Below, one piece after another: positions 9,284 through 17,798 of a stretch of DNA of 64,000 nucleotides. The DNA comes from Thauera sp. 2A1 (lineage in GTDB: Bacteria; Pseudomonadota; Gammaproteobacteria; Burkholderiales; Rhodocyclaceae), in contig NZ_SSXV01000020.1 in assembly GCF_009469595.2 (NCBI RefSeq), positions 1 through 64,000 on the forward strand, written 5' to 3'. The stretch's first letter is position 1; each line of letters begins with the position of its first letter. A program made the position numbers and the translations under genes. The notes below the pieces were generated by a model. That model was not told the origin of the DNA. It did not search any database and worked only from the letters and a program-made list of their open reading frames with translations.

Positions 9284-9937
9284 TCACCCGGCCGGCCTGT
9301 CGCTGCGCGCCGATCGGGGCACCGGCGCCATTTCCACGCGGCGGTTGCGCGAGCGGCCTTCGTCGTCGGCGTTGGAGGCGACCGGCTGCTCGGGGCCGAA
9401 GGCGGCGGCGAAGACCGCGGCGGACGGGATGCCCGCCTCGATCAGCGCGCGCGTCACCGTCAACGCGCGCTGTGCCGACAGCTCCCAGTTGTCGGCGAAC
9501 TGGCGGTTGCTGTCGCGGATCGGGCGGTCGTCGGTGAAGCCGCTCACCATCAGCAGCTCGTCCCGGGTGGCGAGGTAGGCGGCCAGCGGCGGCGCCAGGC
9601 TCTTCAGCAGTTGCCGGCCTTCGGGCTGCAGTTCGGCGGAGTTCAGCGCGAACAGGACGCTGCCGCTGATGCCGATGCGGCCGTCGTTGAGCGTCACCCG
9701 GCCGGCGGCGAGCGGGCCGGACAGCGCCTGCTCGAGCGCCACGCGCCTCTGCTCCTCGACGTGGCGCTTCTGCACTTCGGCTTCCAGCGTGCTCGCCAGC
9801 TCGAGTTGCACGCCCAGCACGCCGACCAGGATCAGCACGAAGGCGCCCAGCAGGCCGGACATCAGGTCGCCGAAGACGGCCCAGACCGGCGTGGCCTGCT
9901 CGTAGCCGGCGTCGCCGGCGTGGATGTCTTCCATCAT
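9284..9937 (-). CDS. OmpA/MotB-like protein (stator-type peptidoglycan anchor)
   Basis: 217 aa. A single N-terminal transmembrane helix starts right after FGDLMSGLLGAFVLILVG, with an Asp at its entrance as in MotB/ExbD-type proton-channel subunits. A short coiled region follows, then a C-terminal OmpA domain (FALNSAELQPEG, SGFTDDRPIRDSNRQFADNW, ELSAQRALTVTRALIEAGI) that binds peptidoglycan. The start overlaps the stop of the DUF802 gene by one base (TGATG), so the two products are made together. This is the expected pairing of a MotA/TolQ-like and a MotB-like subunit. Confidence 0.9.
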   Translation of the reverse strand: MMEDIHAGDAGYEQATPVWAVFGDLMSGLLGAFVLILVGVLGVQLELASTLEAEVQKRHVEEQRRVALEQALSGPLAAGRVTLNDGRIGISGSVLFALNSAELQPEGRQLLKSLAPPLAAYLATRDELLMVSGFTDDRPIRDSNRQFADNWELSAQRALTVTRALIEAGIPSAAVFAAAFGPEQPVASNADDEGRSRNRRVEMAPVPRSARSDRPAG

Positions 9938-12171
9938 CAGGCCTCGTCCACCAGCGACGGCTGCCTGGCGGAGATCTGCTGCAGGTCGTCGACGATCTGC
10001 TTCTGCGACATCAGGCTCAGGTCGATGAGCTCGCGCGCCTGCGCGACGTAGTAGGCGAGCTGGTCGTCGCTGCGCGCCAGCGACTTGTCCAGCGCCGCCT
10101 CGATGCGCTGCAGCGCGGTCATCAGCGCGGCGTTCGATTCACTGAAGCGCTGCACCGCGGCGCCGAAGGTTTCGCCCAGGCTGGCCACCTCGACGGCGCC
10201 GCCGGCGACCTGGCTGGCGGTTTCCGCCATGCGCACGGCCTGCGTGTCGATGTTCCGTTCGAAGGCGCTGCCGGCGCGTTCCAGCGCGTCGGCCGACGAA
10301 GCCACCAGCGCGTCGATCGCCGCGCGCTGCTCGGTCGAGGCGTGGTTGATCGCGTCGAGCAGGGTGGCCAGCGTTTCCATGATGCGGCTGCGCTCGGCCA
10401 GCATGTCGTTGTCGCGCGCGATGCTGGCGGAGAGCTCGGCGCGCAACTGGCCGATGACTTCGGCGGCGGCGCGTGGCGCCTCGGCGGCGGTCTGCATCAG
10501 CCCGGCGACCTGGGCGATGGTCTGGCTGGCCTGGACCTGCGCGGTTTCGGCGATGCTGCGCGCGGTCTCATCAAGTCTGGCGCAGATGCGCTCCTGCTGT
10601 GCGCGGGCCTGCTCGCCGGCGGCGTGCCATTCCTGCCCCAGCGATGTGGCGAGCGCCGCCAGCGCTTCGGCCTGTTCCCTGCGCCGCGCGGCTTCACCGG
10701 CGGCAAGTTCCGCCTGCAGCGCCGCGGTCCGGTCGGCGACGCGGTCGAGCAGCGCGGCCGAGCGCTCGGCGAAAGTGCCGGTGAACGCATCCAGCGTCCT
10801 GCGCAGGTCGGCGCCCAGCGCTTCGCTGCTGTGCTCATGGTGCGCGAGCGCGGTCGACCAGGTGTCGGCGACGGCAGCCATCGCGGTGTCGAAGCGGGTG
10901 GCGATGCCGTCGAGCTGGGCAGCGACGGCATTCGTCAGCCGCGCGTGCAGGGCGGCGGTTTCCTGCGCCACGCTGGTCGTCGCCCCGGCGAGCTCGGTGC
11001 GCAGCGCAGCATGGGCGCCTTCGACCGAAGACAGCAGCGCCGCCGCGCGCGTCTCGAAGCTGTCGGCGTAGATGGCGAGCGCCTCCTTCAGGCTGCGGCT
11101 GTGGTCTTCGCTGCTGCGCTCGTGGCGCTCGAGCGCGCTCGTCCAGGTCTGCGTCACCGCGCCGACGGCGCCGTCGAAACGGGTGGACAGGCCCTCGAGC
11201 TGCACGGTGACGGCGTCGGCCACGCGCTGCTGCAGCGCGGTGGTTTCCTGCGCGATGCCGGCCATCGTCGCCTCCACCGCCGGGCGGATGGTGTCGCCGG
11301 CCAGCCGGGCGGATTCCGCCAGGCTGTCGCGCAGCGAGGCGGCCACCGATTCGGCCAGCCCGCCGTAGGCGCCGCGTGCATCCTGGTAGAAGCGCTGCTG
11401 CTCGGCGAGCAGGCTCTCGTTCAGTTCGCGGCCCTGGCGCTCCAGTTGCGCCATGATCGCCTGCAGCGTCTGTACCACTTCGGGCAGCGCCTGGGCCTGC
11501 TGCTGGATCGCCCTGAAGCTTTCCTCGCGCTGGTGGGCGCGCGAGAAGCCGCGCAGTGTGGTGGCGATCCGGGTGTCCAGCAGTTGCGAGGCCTGCAGCC
11601 GCGCGCGACGGCACAGCGCCGACATCAGGCCGAGCATGGCCGAGGCGGCGACGCCGGCCACCGAGGTGCCGAAGGCGAAGCCCAGGCCTTTCACCGGCGC
11701 AGCGAGGGCGGCGCGGATGGTGTGCAGGTCGGTGGTGCTTTCCAGCGCGAGCACCGCGCCGTTCAGCGTGACCACCATGCCGAGGAAGGTGCCGAGCATG
11801 CCCAGCAGCACCAGCAGGCCCACCAGGTAGGGTGTCATCGCCGGCCCGGGCAGGGCGACGCGCTCGCCTTCGATGCGCAGGCGCACCGCATTCTGCAGCG
11901 ACGGCGGCAGGCGCTCGAGCCATCCGCCGGGGTGCGGCAGGTCGGCGGGGATCTCCGCCAGCGCGCGCTCCAGCCCGGTGGTGGCGCCCTGGAAGCGGCG
12001 CAGTTCCAGCGCGCCGGCGAGGTAGACGGCGCCGATCAGCATGGTGACGGTCAGCGCCAGCACGCTGTGGCCGAGGTAGCCGACGCCGATCCAGGCGACG
12101 GCGAGCAGGCCAGCGAGGAACGCGGCCAAGCAGGCCGCAACCCAGGCGGCCACGGGGGTGCTTCTGTTCAT
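9937..12171 (-). CDS. DUF802 protein: MotA/TolQ-like channel with long helical tail
   Basis: 744 aa. Start at 12171 overlaps the DUF3348 stop (ATGA). Two N-terminal membrane helices (residues about 8-55) are followed by a TolQ/ExbB/MotA-like pair: PYLVGLLVLLGMLGTFLGMV and APVKGLGFAFGTSVAGVAAS. The remaining 500 or so residues are Ala/Glu/Arg-rich helix. They contain two clear copies of a block (RVADAVTVQLEGLSTRFD...WTSALERHE and RLTNAVAAQLDGIATRFD...WSTALAHHE) corresponding to DUF802. The architecture, a five-helix-type stator subunit with a long cytoplasmic tail, recalls ZorA of Zorya systems. No Zorya effector genes are adjacent. Confidence 0.88.
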   Translation of the reverse strand: MNRSTPVAAWVAACLAAFLAGLLAVAWIGVGYLGHSVLALTVTMLIGAVYLAGALELRRFQGATTGLERALAEIPADLPHPGGWLERLPPSLQNAVRLRIEGERVALPGPAMTPYLVGLLVLLGMLGTFLGMVVTLNGAVLALESTTDLHTIRAALAAPVKGLGFAFGTSVAGVAASAMLGLMSALCRRARLQASQLLDTRIATTLRGFSRAHQREESFRAIQQQAQALPEVVQTLQAIMAQLERQGRELNESLLAEQQRFYQDARGAYGGLAESVAASLRDSLAESARLAGDTIRPAVEATMAGIAQETTALQQRVADAVTVQLEGLSTRFDGAVGAVTQTWTSALERHERSSEDHSRSLKEALAIYADSFETRAAALLSSVEGAHAALRTELAGATTSVAQETAALHARLTNAVAAQLDGIATRFDTAMAAVADTWSTALAHHEHSSEALGADLRRTLDAFTGTFAERSAALLDRVADRTAALQAELAAGEAARRREQAEALAALATSLGQEWHAAGEQARAQQERICARLDETARSIAETAQVQASQTIAQVAGLMQTAAEAPRAAAEVIGQLRAELSASIARDNDMLAERSRIMETLATLLDAINHASTEQRAAIDALVASSADALERAGSAFERNIDTQAVRMAETASQVAGGAVEVASLGETFGAAVQRFSESNAALMTALQRIEAALDKSLARSDDQLAYYVAQARELIDLSLMSQKQIVDDLQQISARQPSLVDEA

Positions 12172-12935
12172 TGCTGCTTTCCCATCTCGTTGTCGAGCGC
12201 CTCGAGCAGCCCTGTGACCGGCTGCAGGCGCAGTTCCAGCTCTGCCAGCAGCACCGCCTTCAGCTCGGCGCAGAAGCCGGCGAGCCAGCCGCCGGGCCCC
12301 ATCCAGGCGGCCGGGTCGTCGGCGGCCTGGCTGTCCGCGACCGCCGCGCGGTGCGCGTCCAGCCGTTGGCCGAAGCGCTGCTCCAGCAACGCCGGCACCG
12401 TCGCCAGCAGCGCGCGCTCGCGCTCGGCCAGCGCCTGGTCCATCACCGCGTCGAGGGCGGCGAGCTTGGCCAGCGCGGGCGATCGCCGTGCCAGCGCGGC
12501 CCGCACGGTGGCGCGCAGGGCGCCGATGTTCGCGTTCATGTCGCGCTGGTGCGCGAGGTAGTAGCGGCGCCAGGGCTCGAAATCGGCCGCTTCCTCCGCG
12601 GTGTCCTGTGCCGTCGGCACCGGCAGTTCGATGCGCGCCTTGCCCGGCTGCGACACGCCGTCGCTGGCGATCGATTCCGCCAGCGCCGCGCGCACCCGCT
12701 TGCAGGCGTGGCGCGCGCCGGCAATCGCCGTCGCGGATGCGGTCGTGCCGCCGTCCGCCGCCGCTTGCGCGTTGAGCGCGGAGAACAGCGCCAGCGCGTC
12801 CTTGAAATCCAGCCAGTCGCCCAGGCGCTCGGCAAGCGACTGGCCCGACGCGGGAATCTCGGCTACCGCCAGCCCGGCGAGGGCGCGGACGAGTCCGGCG
12901 CTGTTCAGATGCGTGCGCGGAAGTCCTTGCGCCAT
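12168..12935 (-). CDS. DUF3348 family protein, first gene of motor-like operon
   Basis: 255 aa, soluble. It begins MAQGLPRTHLNSAGLVRALA, has the conserved LAERLGDWLDFKDALALFSAL segment, and ends in helical sequence. DUF3348 proteins consistently precede DUF802 genes in betaproteobacteria; their role is unknown. The stop overlaps the start of the DUF802 gene. Its 5' side is a 270-bp gap containing a large imperfect palindrome (13058-13162), so the operon promoter must lie in that gap. Confidence 0.9.
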   Translation of the reverse strand: MAQGLPRTHLNSAGLVRALAGLAVAEIPASGQSLAERLGDWLDFKDALALFSALNAQAAADGGTTASATAIAGARHACKRVRAALAESIASDGVSQPGKARIELPVPTAQDTAEEAADFEPWRRYYLAHQRDMNANIGALRATVRAALARRSPALAKLAALDAVMDQALAERERALLATVPALLEQRFGQRLDAHRAAVADSQAADDPAAWMGPGGWLAGFCAELKAVLLAELELRLQPVTGLLEALDNEMGKQQ

Positions 12936-13057
12936 AAGGAGTTTCGAGGTCAGCCCGACGAAAAAGGCGCAAGGCTACTACAAAGTGGAGGATGGGTGAG
13001 CGGTGGTGGTCTTTTGCAGGGAGGGGGTCAGCAGTCCTGTGAGCCCGCAACGTCGCA

Positions 13058-13162
13058 GGTCCGGCGGTGGGGGATGCGTGGAGCGGGCGAGGACTGTTCG
13101 AGTCCCGAGCGAAGCGAGGTCGAGTTCCGCAGAACGCGGAACGCATCCCCCGCCGCCGGACC
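13058..13162. repeat. Large branched inverted repeat
   Basis: The outer arms 13058-13079 and 13141-13162 are 22 nt each and complementary except at one position (GGTCCGGCGG / CCGCCGGACC ends). Between them lie two further perfect hairpins: GGACT-gttcg-AGTCC at 13091-13105 and GTTCCGC-agaac-GCGGAAC at 13124-13142. A folded transcript would have an extended stem with side hairpins. It sits between the DUF3348 gene and the convergent end of the TyrR-like gene. It may be a repeat element or an RNA regulatory structure; it lacks a T-run and is not a simple terminator. Confidence 0.6.
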
Positions 13163-13202
13163 GGATTAGGAGCGCTGCCGCATCAATCCTTACGTTTGCG
13201 TG

Positions 13203-14750
13203 TCAGTCGCTCCGTCCCGGCTCGTTGCCGATGCCATAGCGCCGCAGCCGGTTGGCGATGGCCGAGTGCGAGGTGCCGAGCCGCTTCGCCAGCCGTCTGC
13301 TGGACGGAAACTCGCGGTACAGGCGGGTGAGCAGATCCTTCTCGAAATCCGCCACCGCCTGTTCCAGCGTAGCCACCTGGGTGGCGTCATTGGCAGTCGG
13401 CGTCGTGCCGCGGGCCAGCTCCAGGTCGCCGGCATCGATCACCCTGCCGTCGGTCATCGTCACCGCGCGGAAGACGACGTTCTGCAACTGCCTGACGTTG
13501 CCGACCCAGGGGTTCGTCAGCAGCGCGGCGCTCGCCGCCGCCGAGAAGCGCATCGGTGGGCGCGATGCCTGGGCGCAGGCGCGGCGCAGGAAGAAATCGG
13601 CCAGCGGCAGGATGTCGCCGGCGCGTTCGCGCAGCGGCGGAACGTGCAGGGTCAGCACGTTGAGGCGGAACAGCAGGTCCTGGCGGAACTGGCCGCGCTC
13701 GACCATCTCCTCCAGCGCGCGGTGCGTGGCGCTGATGATGCGCACGTTCACCTTCACTTCGCGGTCGCCGCCGACGCGGCGGAAGCTGCCGTCATTCAGG
13801 AAGCGCAGCAGCTTGGCCTGCAGGTAGGGCGACATCTCGCCGATCTCGTCGAGGAAGACGGTGCCGCGGTCGGCCAGCTCCAGCAGGCCGGGCTTGCCGC
13901 CGCGCAGCGCGCCGGTGAAGGCGCCGGCCGAGTAGCCGAACAGTTCGCTCTCGGCGAGGTTCTCCGGCAGCGCGGCGCAGTTGAGCGCGAAGAAGGGCTG
14001 GCCGCTGCGGCTGCTGCCGAGGTGACAGGCGTGGGCCAGCAGCTCCTTGCCGGTGCCGGTCTCGCCGGTGATCAGCAGCGGCGCGTCGACCAGCGCCATG
14101 CGTGTGGCACGCTGCTTCAACTGGTCCATCTCGGGCGAGTTGCCGAGGATGGCGTCGAAGCCGCCGGCGTCGTAGTTCTGCAGCGCGTTGAGCCGTTCGC
14201 CGATACGGCTGGGGGCATGCAGGGTCATCACCGCGCCGGCGACGTTGCCGCCGGCTTCGTGCAGTGGCATGGCCTCGAGCATGTAGGGTTCGCCATTCAT
14301 GACGATCTCGCATACCGGCAGGTGGTAGCCGCCGTCGATCAGCGCCGCCATCAGCGCCGGGTCGCCGATGTGGTCCTGCATCGAAGTGCCGGTCACGCCT
14401 TTTTCGTCCACCCCGCAGGCTGCCACCGCGGCGCCGTTGGCGACGACGATCACGCCGGCCTCGTCCACCGCGAACACCGGGTCGGCCTGCGAGGCCAGCA
14501 GGGCGTCGAGATACATGCTGCGGCGCGCGCCGGGGAGCATGCCCACCCTCTCGATCGTCAGCACGCCAGACACCTGCAGCAGATCGCTTCGCAGCTCGCG
14601 CAGGCCGTCCTGCCCCAGCGTCGGCGCCTCGATGTAGATGTGGGGCGGTTCCACCTCCACCGCCGTCACATTGACGCGGCGGCGCGCGAGCTCGGCGAGG
14701 ATCTCCTGGGCGATGCCGACGCGGTCGGAAAAGCGCACGTCGATGCGCAT
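13203..14750 (-). CDS. TyrR-like sigma-54-dependent transcriptional activator
   Basis: 515 aa from the ATG at 14750, which has CGGAG 7 nt upstream and gives the family N-terminus [18 protein letters not shown]; an ATG at 14774 would add eight residues. Domains in order: ACT (1-70), PAS (about 80-190), AAA+ sigma-54 activation domain with Walker A GETGTGKE, the sigma-54 contact loop GAFTGA, Walker B-type [12 protein letters not shown], and a C-terminal helix-turn-helix ([20 protein letters not shown]). Escherichia coli TyrR lacks GAFTGA, whereas this protein has it and should activate sigma-54 promoters. It is divergent from dadA, whose upstream region carries a sigma-54 promoter, so D/L-alanine catabolism is the likely target. 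Confidence 0.93.
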   Translation of the reverse strand: MRIDVRFSDRVGIAQEILAELARRRVNVTAVEVEPPHIYIEAPTLGQDGLRELRSDLLQVSGVLTIERVGMLPGARRSMYLDALLASQADPVFAVDEAGVIVVANGAAVAACGVDEKGVTGTSMQDHIGDPALMAALIDGGYHLPVCEIVMNGEPYMLEAMPLHEAGGNVAGAVMTLHAPSRIGERLNALQNYDAGGFDAILGNSPEMDQLKQRATRMALVDAPLLITGETGTGKELLAHACHLGSSRSGQPFFALNCAALPENLAESELFGYSAGAFTGALRGGKPGLLELADRGTVFLDEIGEMSPYLQAKLLRFLNDGSFRRVGGDREVKVNVRIISATHRALEEMVERGQFRQDLLFRLNVLTLHVPPLRERAGDILPLADFFLRRACAQASRPPMRFSAAASAALLTNPWVGNVRQLQNVVFRAVTMTDGRVIDAGDLELARGTTPTANDATQVATLEQAVADFEKDLLTRLYREFPSSRRLAKRLGTSHSAIANRLRRYGIGNEPGRSD

Positions 14751-14777
14751 GGCGATGCTCCGTAGGAAATTCATTAC

Positions 14778-14799
14778 ATCGTATCGAAATCGATACGAT
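14778..14799. promoter_or_regulatory. Perfect 10-bp-arm palindrome, candidate operator
   Basis: ATCGTATCGA-AA-TCGATACGAT lies 28 bp upstream of the start of the TyrR-like gene and about 145 bp upstream of the sigma-54 promoter of dadA. The position suits an enhancer site for the activator and an autoregulatory site at once. It does not match the E. coli TyrR box TGTAAA-N6-TTTACA, so the protein that binds it is inferred. Confidence 0.5.
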
Positions 14800-14830
14800 T
14801 AACGCAAGTAAATGAAATAAAAAGAAATTC

Positions 14831-14857
14831 AGCCCACTGAGCGCGCATGTGTGGGCT
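14831..14857. repeat. Inverted repeat in dadA regulatory region
   Basis: AGCCCAC and GTGGGCT flank a 13-nt spacer in the A+T-rich intergenic region between the activator gene and dadA. Nearby TTTGTAACG is AT-rich. It could be a second protein site or an old hairpin; no stronger statement is supported. Confidence 0.3.
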
Positions 14858-14941
14858 ATTTGTAACGAAAACGTGACGACTTGTTGTCAGTTGCGCCTGA
14901 AGCTTCTTTCAAGGTACTGATTTAAAAGACAATTAAATGGC

Positions 14942-14957
14942 TGGCACGGAGTTCGCT
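14942..14957 (+). promoter_or_regulatory. Sigma-54 (-24/-12) promoter of dadA
   Basis: TGGCACGGAGTTCGCT matches the consensus TGGCACG-N4-TTGCW with one mismatch (TCGC for TTGC). The GG at 14943-14944 and the GC at 14955-14956 have the obligatory 10-bp interval. Transcription would start near 14968, about 50 bp before dadA. The GAFTGA-bearing activator is encoded just upstream on the other strand. Confidence 0.7.
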
Positions 14958-15019
14958 TCAAGGGTGCTCGAACAAGCCTGTCGGCAGCACAGCCGGCTTC
15001 AAGCCCAAGGAGAATTCGC

Positions 15020-16273
15020 ATGCACGTCCTCGTTCTCGGTAGTGGAGTCATCGGCACGACCACCGCGTACTACCTCGCCCGCGCCGGGCACCAGGTCACC
15101 GTCGTCGATCGCCAGCCGGCGCCGGCGCTCGAGACCAGCTTCGGCAACGCGGGGGAAGTGTCGCCGGGGTATTCGGCGCCGTGGGCCGGACCCGGCGTGC
15201 CGATCAAGGCCATCAAGTGGATGCTGATGCATCACAGCCCGCTGGTGATCAAGCCGATGCTCGATCCGGCGATGTGGCGCTGGGGCGCGGCGATGCTGCG
15301 CAACTGCACCGAGGCGCGCTACCAGATCAACAAGAGCCGCATGGTGCGCGTGGCCGAGTACAGCCGCGACTGCATGAAGGACCTGCGGGCGGAAACCGGC
15401 ATCCAGTACGACGCGCGCACGCAGGGCACGCTGCAGTTGTTCCGCACCCAGAAGCAGCTCGACGGCATCGGCAAGGACGTGGAGATCCTCGAGCAGTTCG
15501 GCGTGCCGTTCCAGGTGCTCGATCGCGAGGGCTATCTGGAATACGAGCCGGCGCTGCGGCTGGTGAAGGACAAGTTCGTCGGCGCGCTGCGCCTGCCCGG
15601 CGACGAGACCGGCGACTGCTTCAAGTTCACTCAGAGCCTCGCCAAGCTGGCCGAAGGCCTGGGCGTGAAGTTCCGCTTCAACACCACCATCGACGGCATC
15701 GAGACCGATGGCAGCCGCATCACCGGCATCCGCACCAGCGCCGGCACCCTCACCGCCGACCACTACCTGCTGGCGATGGGGAGTTATTCCACGCGGCTGC
15801 TGAAGCCGATCGGCCTCGACATCCCGGTCTATCCGGTGAAGGGCTACTCCATCACCGTGCCGATCACCGATGCGGCCATGGCGCCCGAATCCACCATCAT
15901 GGACGAGACCCACAAGGTGGCGGTGACCCGCCTCGGCGACCGCATCCGCGTCGGCGGCACGGCGCAGTTGTCCGGCTTCGACCTGGAGCTGAACGCGGCC
16001 CGGCGCAAGACGCTGGAGTTCGTGGTGAGCGACCTGTTCCCGAAGGGCGGCGATGTCGCCCGGGCCGAGTTCTGGACCGGACTGCGGCCGATGACGCCGG
16101 ATGGCACGCCGATCATCGGCCGCACGCGCTTCCCCAACCTGCACCTGAGCACCGGCCACGGCACGCTTGGCTGGACGATGGCCGCCGGCACCGGCCGCAT
16201 CGTCGCCGACATGCTCAGCGGCAAGGCGCCCGACATCGCCGTCAATGACCTCAGCATGGCGCGCTACGCCTGA
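15020..16273 (+). CDS. dadA: D-amino acid dehydrogenase small subunit
   Basis: 417 aa with AAGGAG 8 nt before the ATG. The N-terminal FAD-binding motif is [21 protein letters not shown] with an acidic VVDRQ at the end of the second strand. The C-terminus has the conserved [21 protein letters not shown]. DadA oxidises D-alanine and other D-amino acids to 2-oxo acids at the inner membrane, feeding electrons to the respiratory chain. It is followed by an alanine/glycine symporter and alanine racemase genes in the same direction, forming an alanine-utilisation operon. Confidence 0.95.
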   Translation: MHVLVLGSGVIGTTTAYYLARAGHQVTVVDRQPAPALETSFGNAGEVSPGYSAPWAGPGVPIKAIKWMLMHHSPLVIKPMLDPAMWRWGAAMLRNCTEARYQINKSRMVRVAEYSRDCMKDLRAETGIQYDARTQGTLQLFRTQKQLDGIGKDVEILEQFGVPFQVLDREGYLEYEPALRLVKDKFVGALRLPGDETGDCFKFTQSLAKLAEGLGVKFRFNTTIDGIETDGSRITGIRTSAGTLTADHYLLAMGSYSTRLLKPIGLDIPVYPVKGYSITVPITDAAMAPESTIMDETHKVAVTRLGDRIRVGGTAQLSGFDLELNAARRKTLEFVVSDLFPKGGDVARAEFWTGLRPMTPDGTPIIGRTRFPNLHLSTGHGTLGWTMAAGTGRIVADMLSGKAPDIAVNDLSMARYA

Positions 16274-16327
16274 GCCGCGTCGCGCCCTTTTTCGCCGCAA
16301 TACAAAACAAGACTGGAGACAACACAG

Positions 16328-17701
16328 ATGGAAACCCTCACCGCATTCATCACGTCCATCAACGACGTGGTCTGGGGCGTACCGATGCTGGTCGCGATCC
16401 TCGGTACCGGCCTGTTCCTGCAACTGCGCCTGGGCTTCATGCCCATTGCCAAGATCGGCGCCGGATTCGCCATGGTCTGGCGCGGACGCAAGGCGGCGCC
16501 GGGCTCGGTGGGCGAGATCACGCCCTACGCCGCGCTCATGACCGCGCTGGCGGCCACCGTCGGCGTGGGCAACATCGCCGGCGTGGCCACCGCGATCGCC
16601 GTCGGCGGACCGGGCGCGCTGTTCTGGATGTGGATGACCGCGCTGGTGGGAATGGCCACCAAGTACGCCGAGGTGCTGCTGGCGGTGCATTACCGCGAGA
16701 CCGACGACCACGGCGAGCAGGTGGGCGGACCGATGTACGCCATCAAGAACGGCCTCGGCCGCCACTGGCGCTGGCTGGGCGGGGCCTTCGCGCTGTTCGG
16801 CGGCCTGGCCGGCTTCGGCATCGGCAACATGGTGCAGGCCAACAGCATCGCCGGGGCATTGCAGGCCAGCTTCGGCATCGATCCCTGGCTGTCGGGTGTG
16901 GTGATGGCGGTGATCACCGGCTTCGTGCTGCTGGGCGGCGTCAAGCGCATCGGCGCGGTGGCCGAGAAGCTGGTGCCCTTCATGTGCGTCGGCTACATCG
17001 TCGCCTCGCTGACCGTGCTCGGCATCTATGCAGACCAGATCCCCGCGGCGTTCTCGCTGATCTTCACCAGCGCGTTCAGCCCGGTGGCGGCGACGGGCGG
17101 CTTCGCCGGCGCGGCGGTGATGATGGCAGTGCGCTATGGCGTGGCGCGCGGCATCTTCTCGAATGAAGCCGGGCTCGGCACCGCGGGCATCGCCCAGGCC
17201 GCCGGCCAGACCAGCAACGCGGTGGAGTCCGGCCTGGTGGGGATGATGGGTACCTTCATCGACACCATCCTGGTGTGCACGATGACCGGCCTGGTGCTGA
17301 TCGTCACCGGCGTGTGGAGCAGCGGTCTCAAGGGCGCGGCGCTGAGCGCGGCGGGCTTCTCCGCGGCCTTCCCCGGCTTCGGCGGCGAGTTCCTGGCGAT
17401 CGCGCTGGTCGTCTTCGCCTTCACCACCATCCTGGGCTGGGCCTACTACGGTGAGAAGTGCTGGGAATACCTCGTCGGCAGCGCGGTGATGGAAAAGCCC
17501 TACCGCCTGCTATGGACCTTGTTCGTCCTCGTCGGTGCCGTCACCCAGCTCGAATTCGTGTGGCTGGTGTCCGACACGCTGAACGCCTTCATGGCAGTGC
17601 CCAACCTGGTGTCGCTGGTGCTTCTGTCACCGGTGATCGTCAAGCTGACCCAGGAATACTGGGCCGGGCAGGCGTTGCGGCTGAAGCTCGCGCGCGCCTG
17701 A
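16328..17701 (+). CDS. AGCS family alanine/glycine:cation symporter
   Basis: 457 aa with about ten transmembrane helices. The signatures of the AGCS (AlsT/DagA) family are clear: FLQLRLGFMP near the N-terminus, ALAATVGVGNIAGVATAI in the substrate-binding helix, WMTALVGMATKYAEVLLAVHYR, and GVARGIFSNEAGLGTAGIAQ. It imports alanine or glycine with Na+ or H+. Position between dadA and alr, with short gaps (54 and 97 bp), says it supplies the substrate for this operon. Confidence 0.94.
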   Translation: METLTAFITSINDVVWGVPMLVAILGTGLFLQLRLGFMPIAKIGAGFAMVWRGRKAAPGSVGEITPYAALMTALAATVGVGNIAGVATAIAVGGPGALFWMWMTALVGMATKYAEVLLAVHYRETDDHGEQVGGPMYAIKNGLGRHWRWLGGAFALFGGLAGFGIGNMVQANSIAGALQASFGIDPWLSGVVMAVITGFVLLGGVKRIGAVAEKLVPFMCVGYIVASLTVLGIYADQIPAAFSLIFTSAFSPVAATGGFAGAAVMMAVRYGVARGIFSNEAGLGTAGIAQAAGQTSNAVESGLVGMMGTFIDTILVCTMTGLVLIVTGVWSSGLKGAALSAAGFSAAFPGFGGEFLAIALVVFAFTTILGWAYYGEKCWEYLVGSAVMEKPYRLLWTLFVLVGAVTQLEFVWLVSDTLNAFMAVPNLVSLVLLSPVIVKLTQEYWAGQALRLKLARA

Positions 17702-17798
17702 CGGATCTCCGGCTCACCGGTCGGACCGGGGCGGCGCGGATCATCGATTCCGCCGCCCGCCTTCCAACCCGATTGTGGAACGCATCAACACAGGAATC

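Noticed and set aside
13091..13140. GTTCGAGTCC resembles a tRNA T-arm, suggesting a tRNA or att site.
   Set aside because: No acceptor stem, D-arm or anticodon stem can be built around it; it is part of the branched inverted repeat.
12172..13146. An N-terminal extension of the DUF802 protein through the DUF3348 gene.
   Set aside because: The extension is a shadow frame of DUF3348. The ATG at 12171 overlaps the DUF3348 stop and gives a normal membrane-helix start.
14862..14880. TGTAACGAAAACGTGAC as a TyrR box.
   Set aside because: Only one half-site is close to TGTAAA; the second does not match TTTACA, so it is not claimed.
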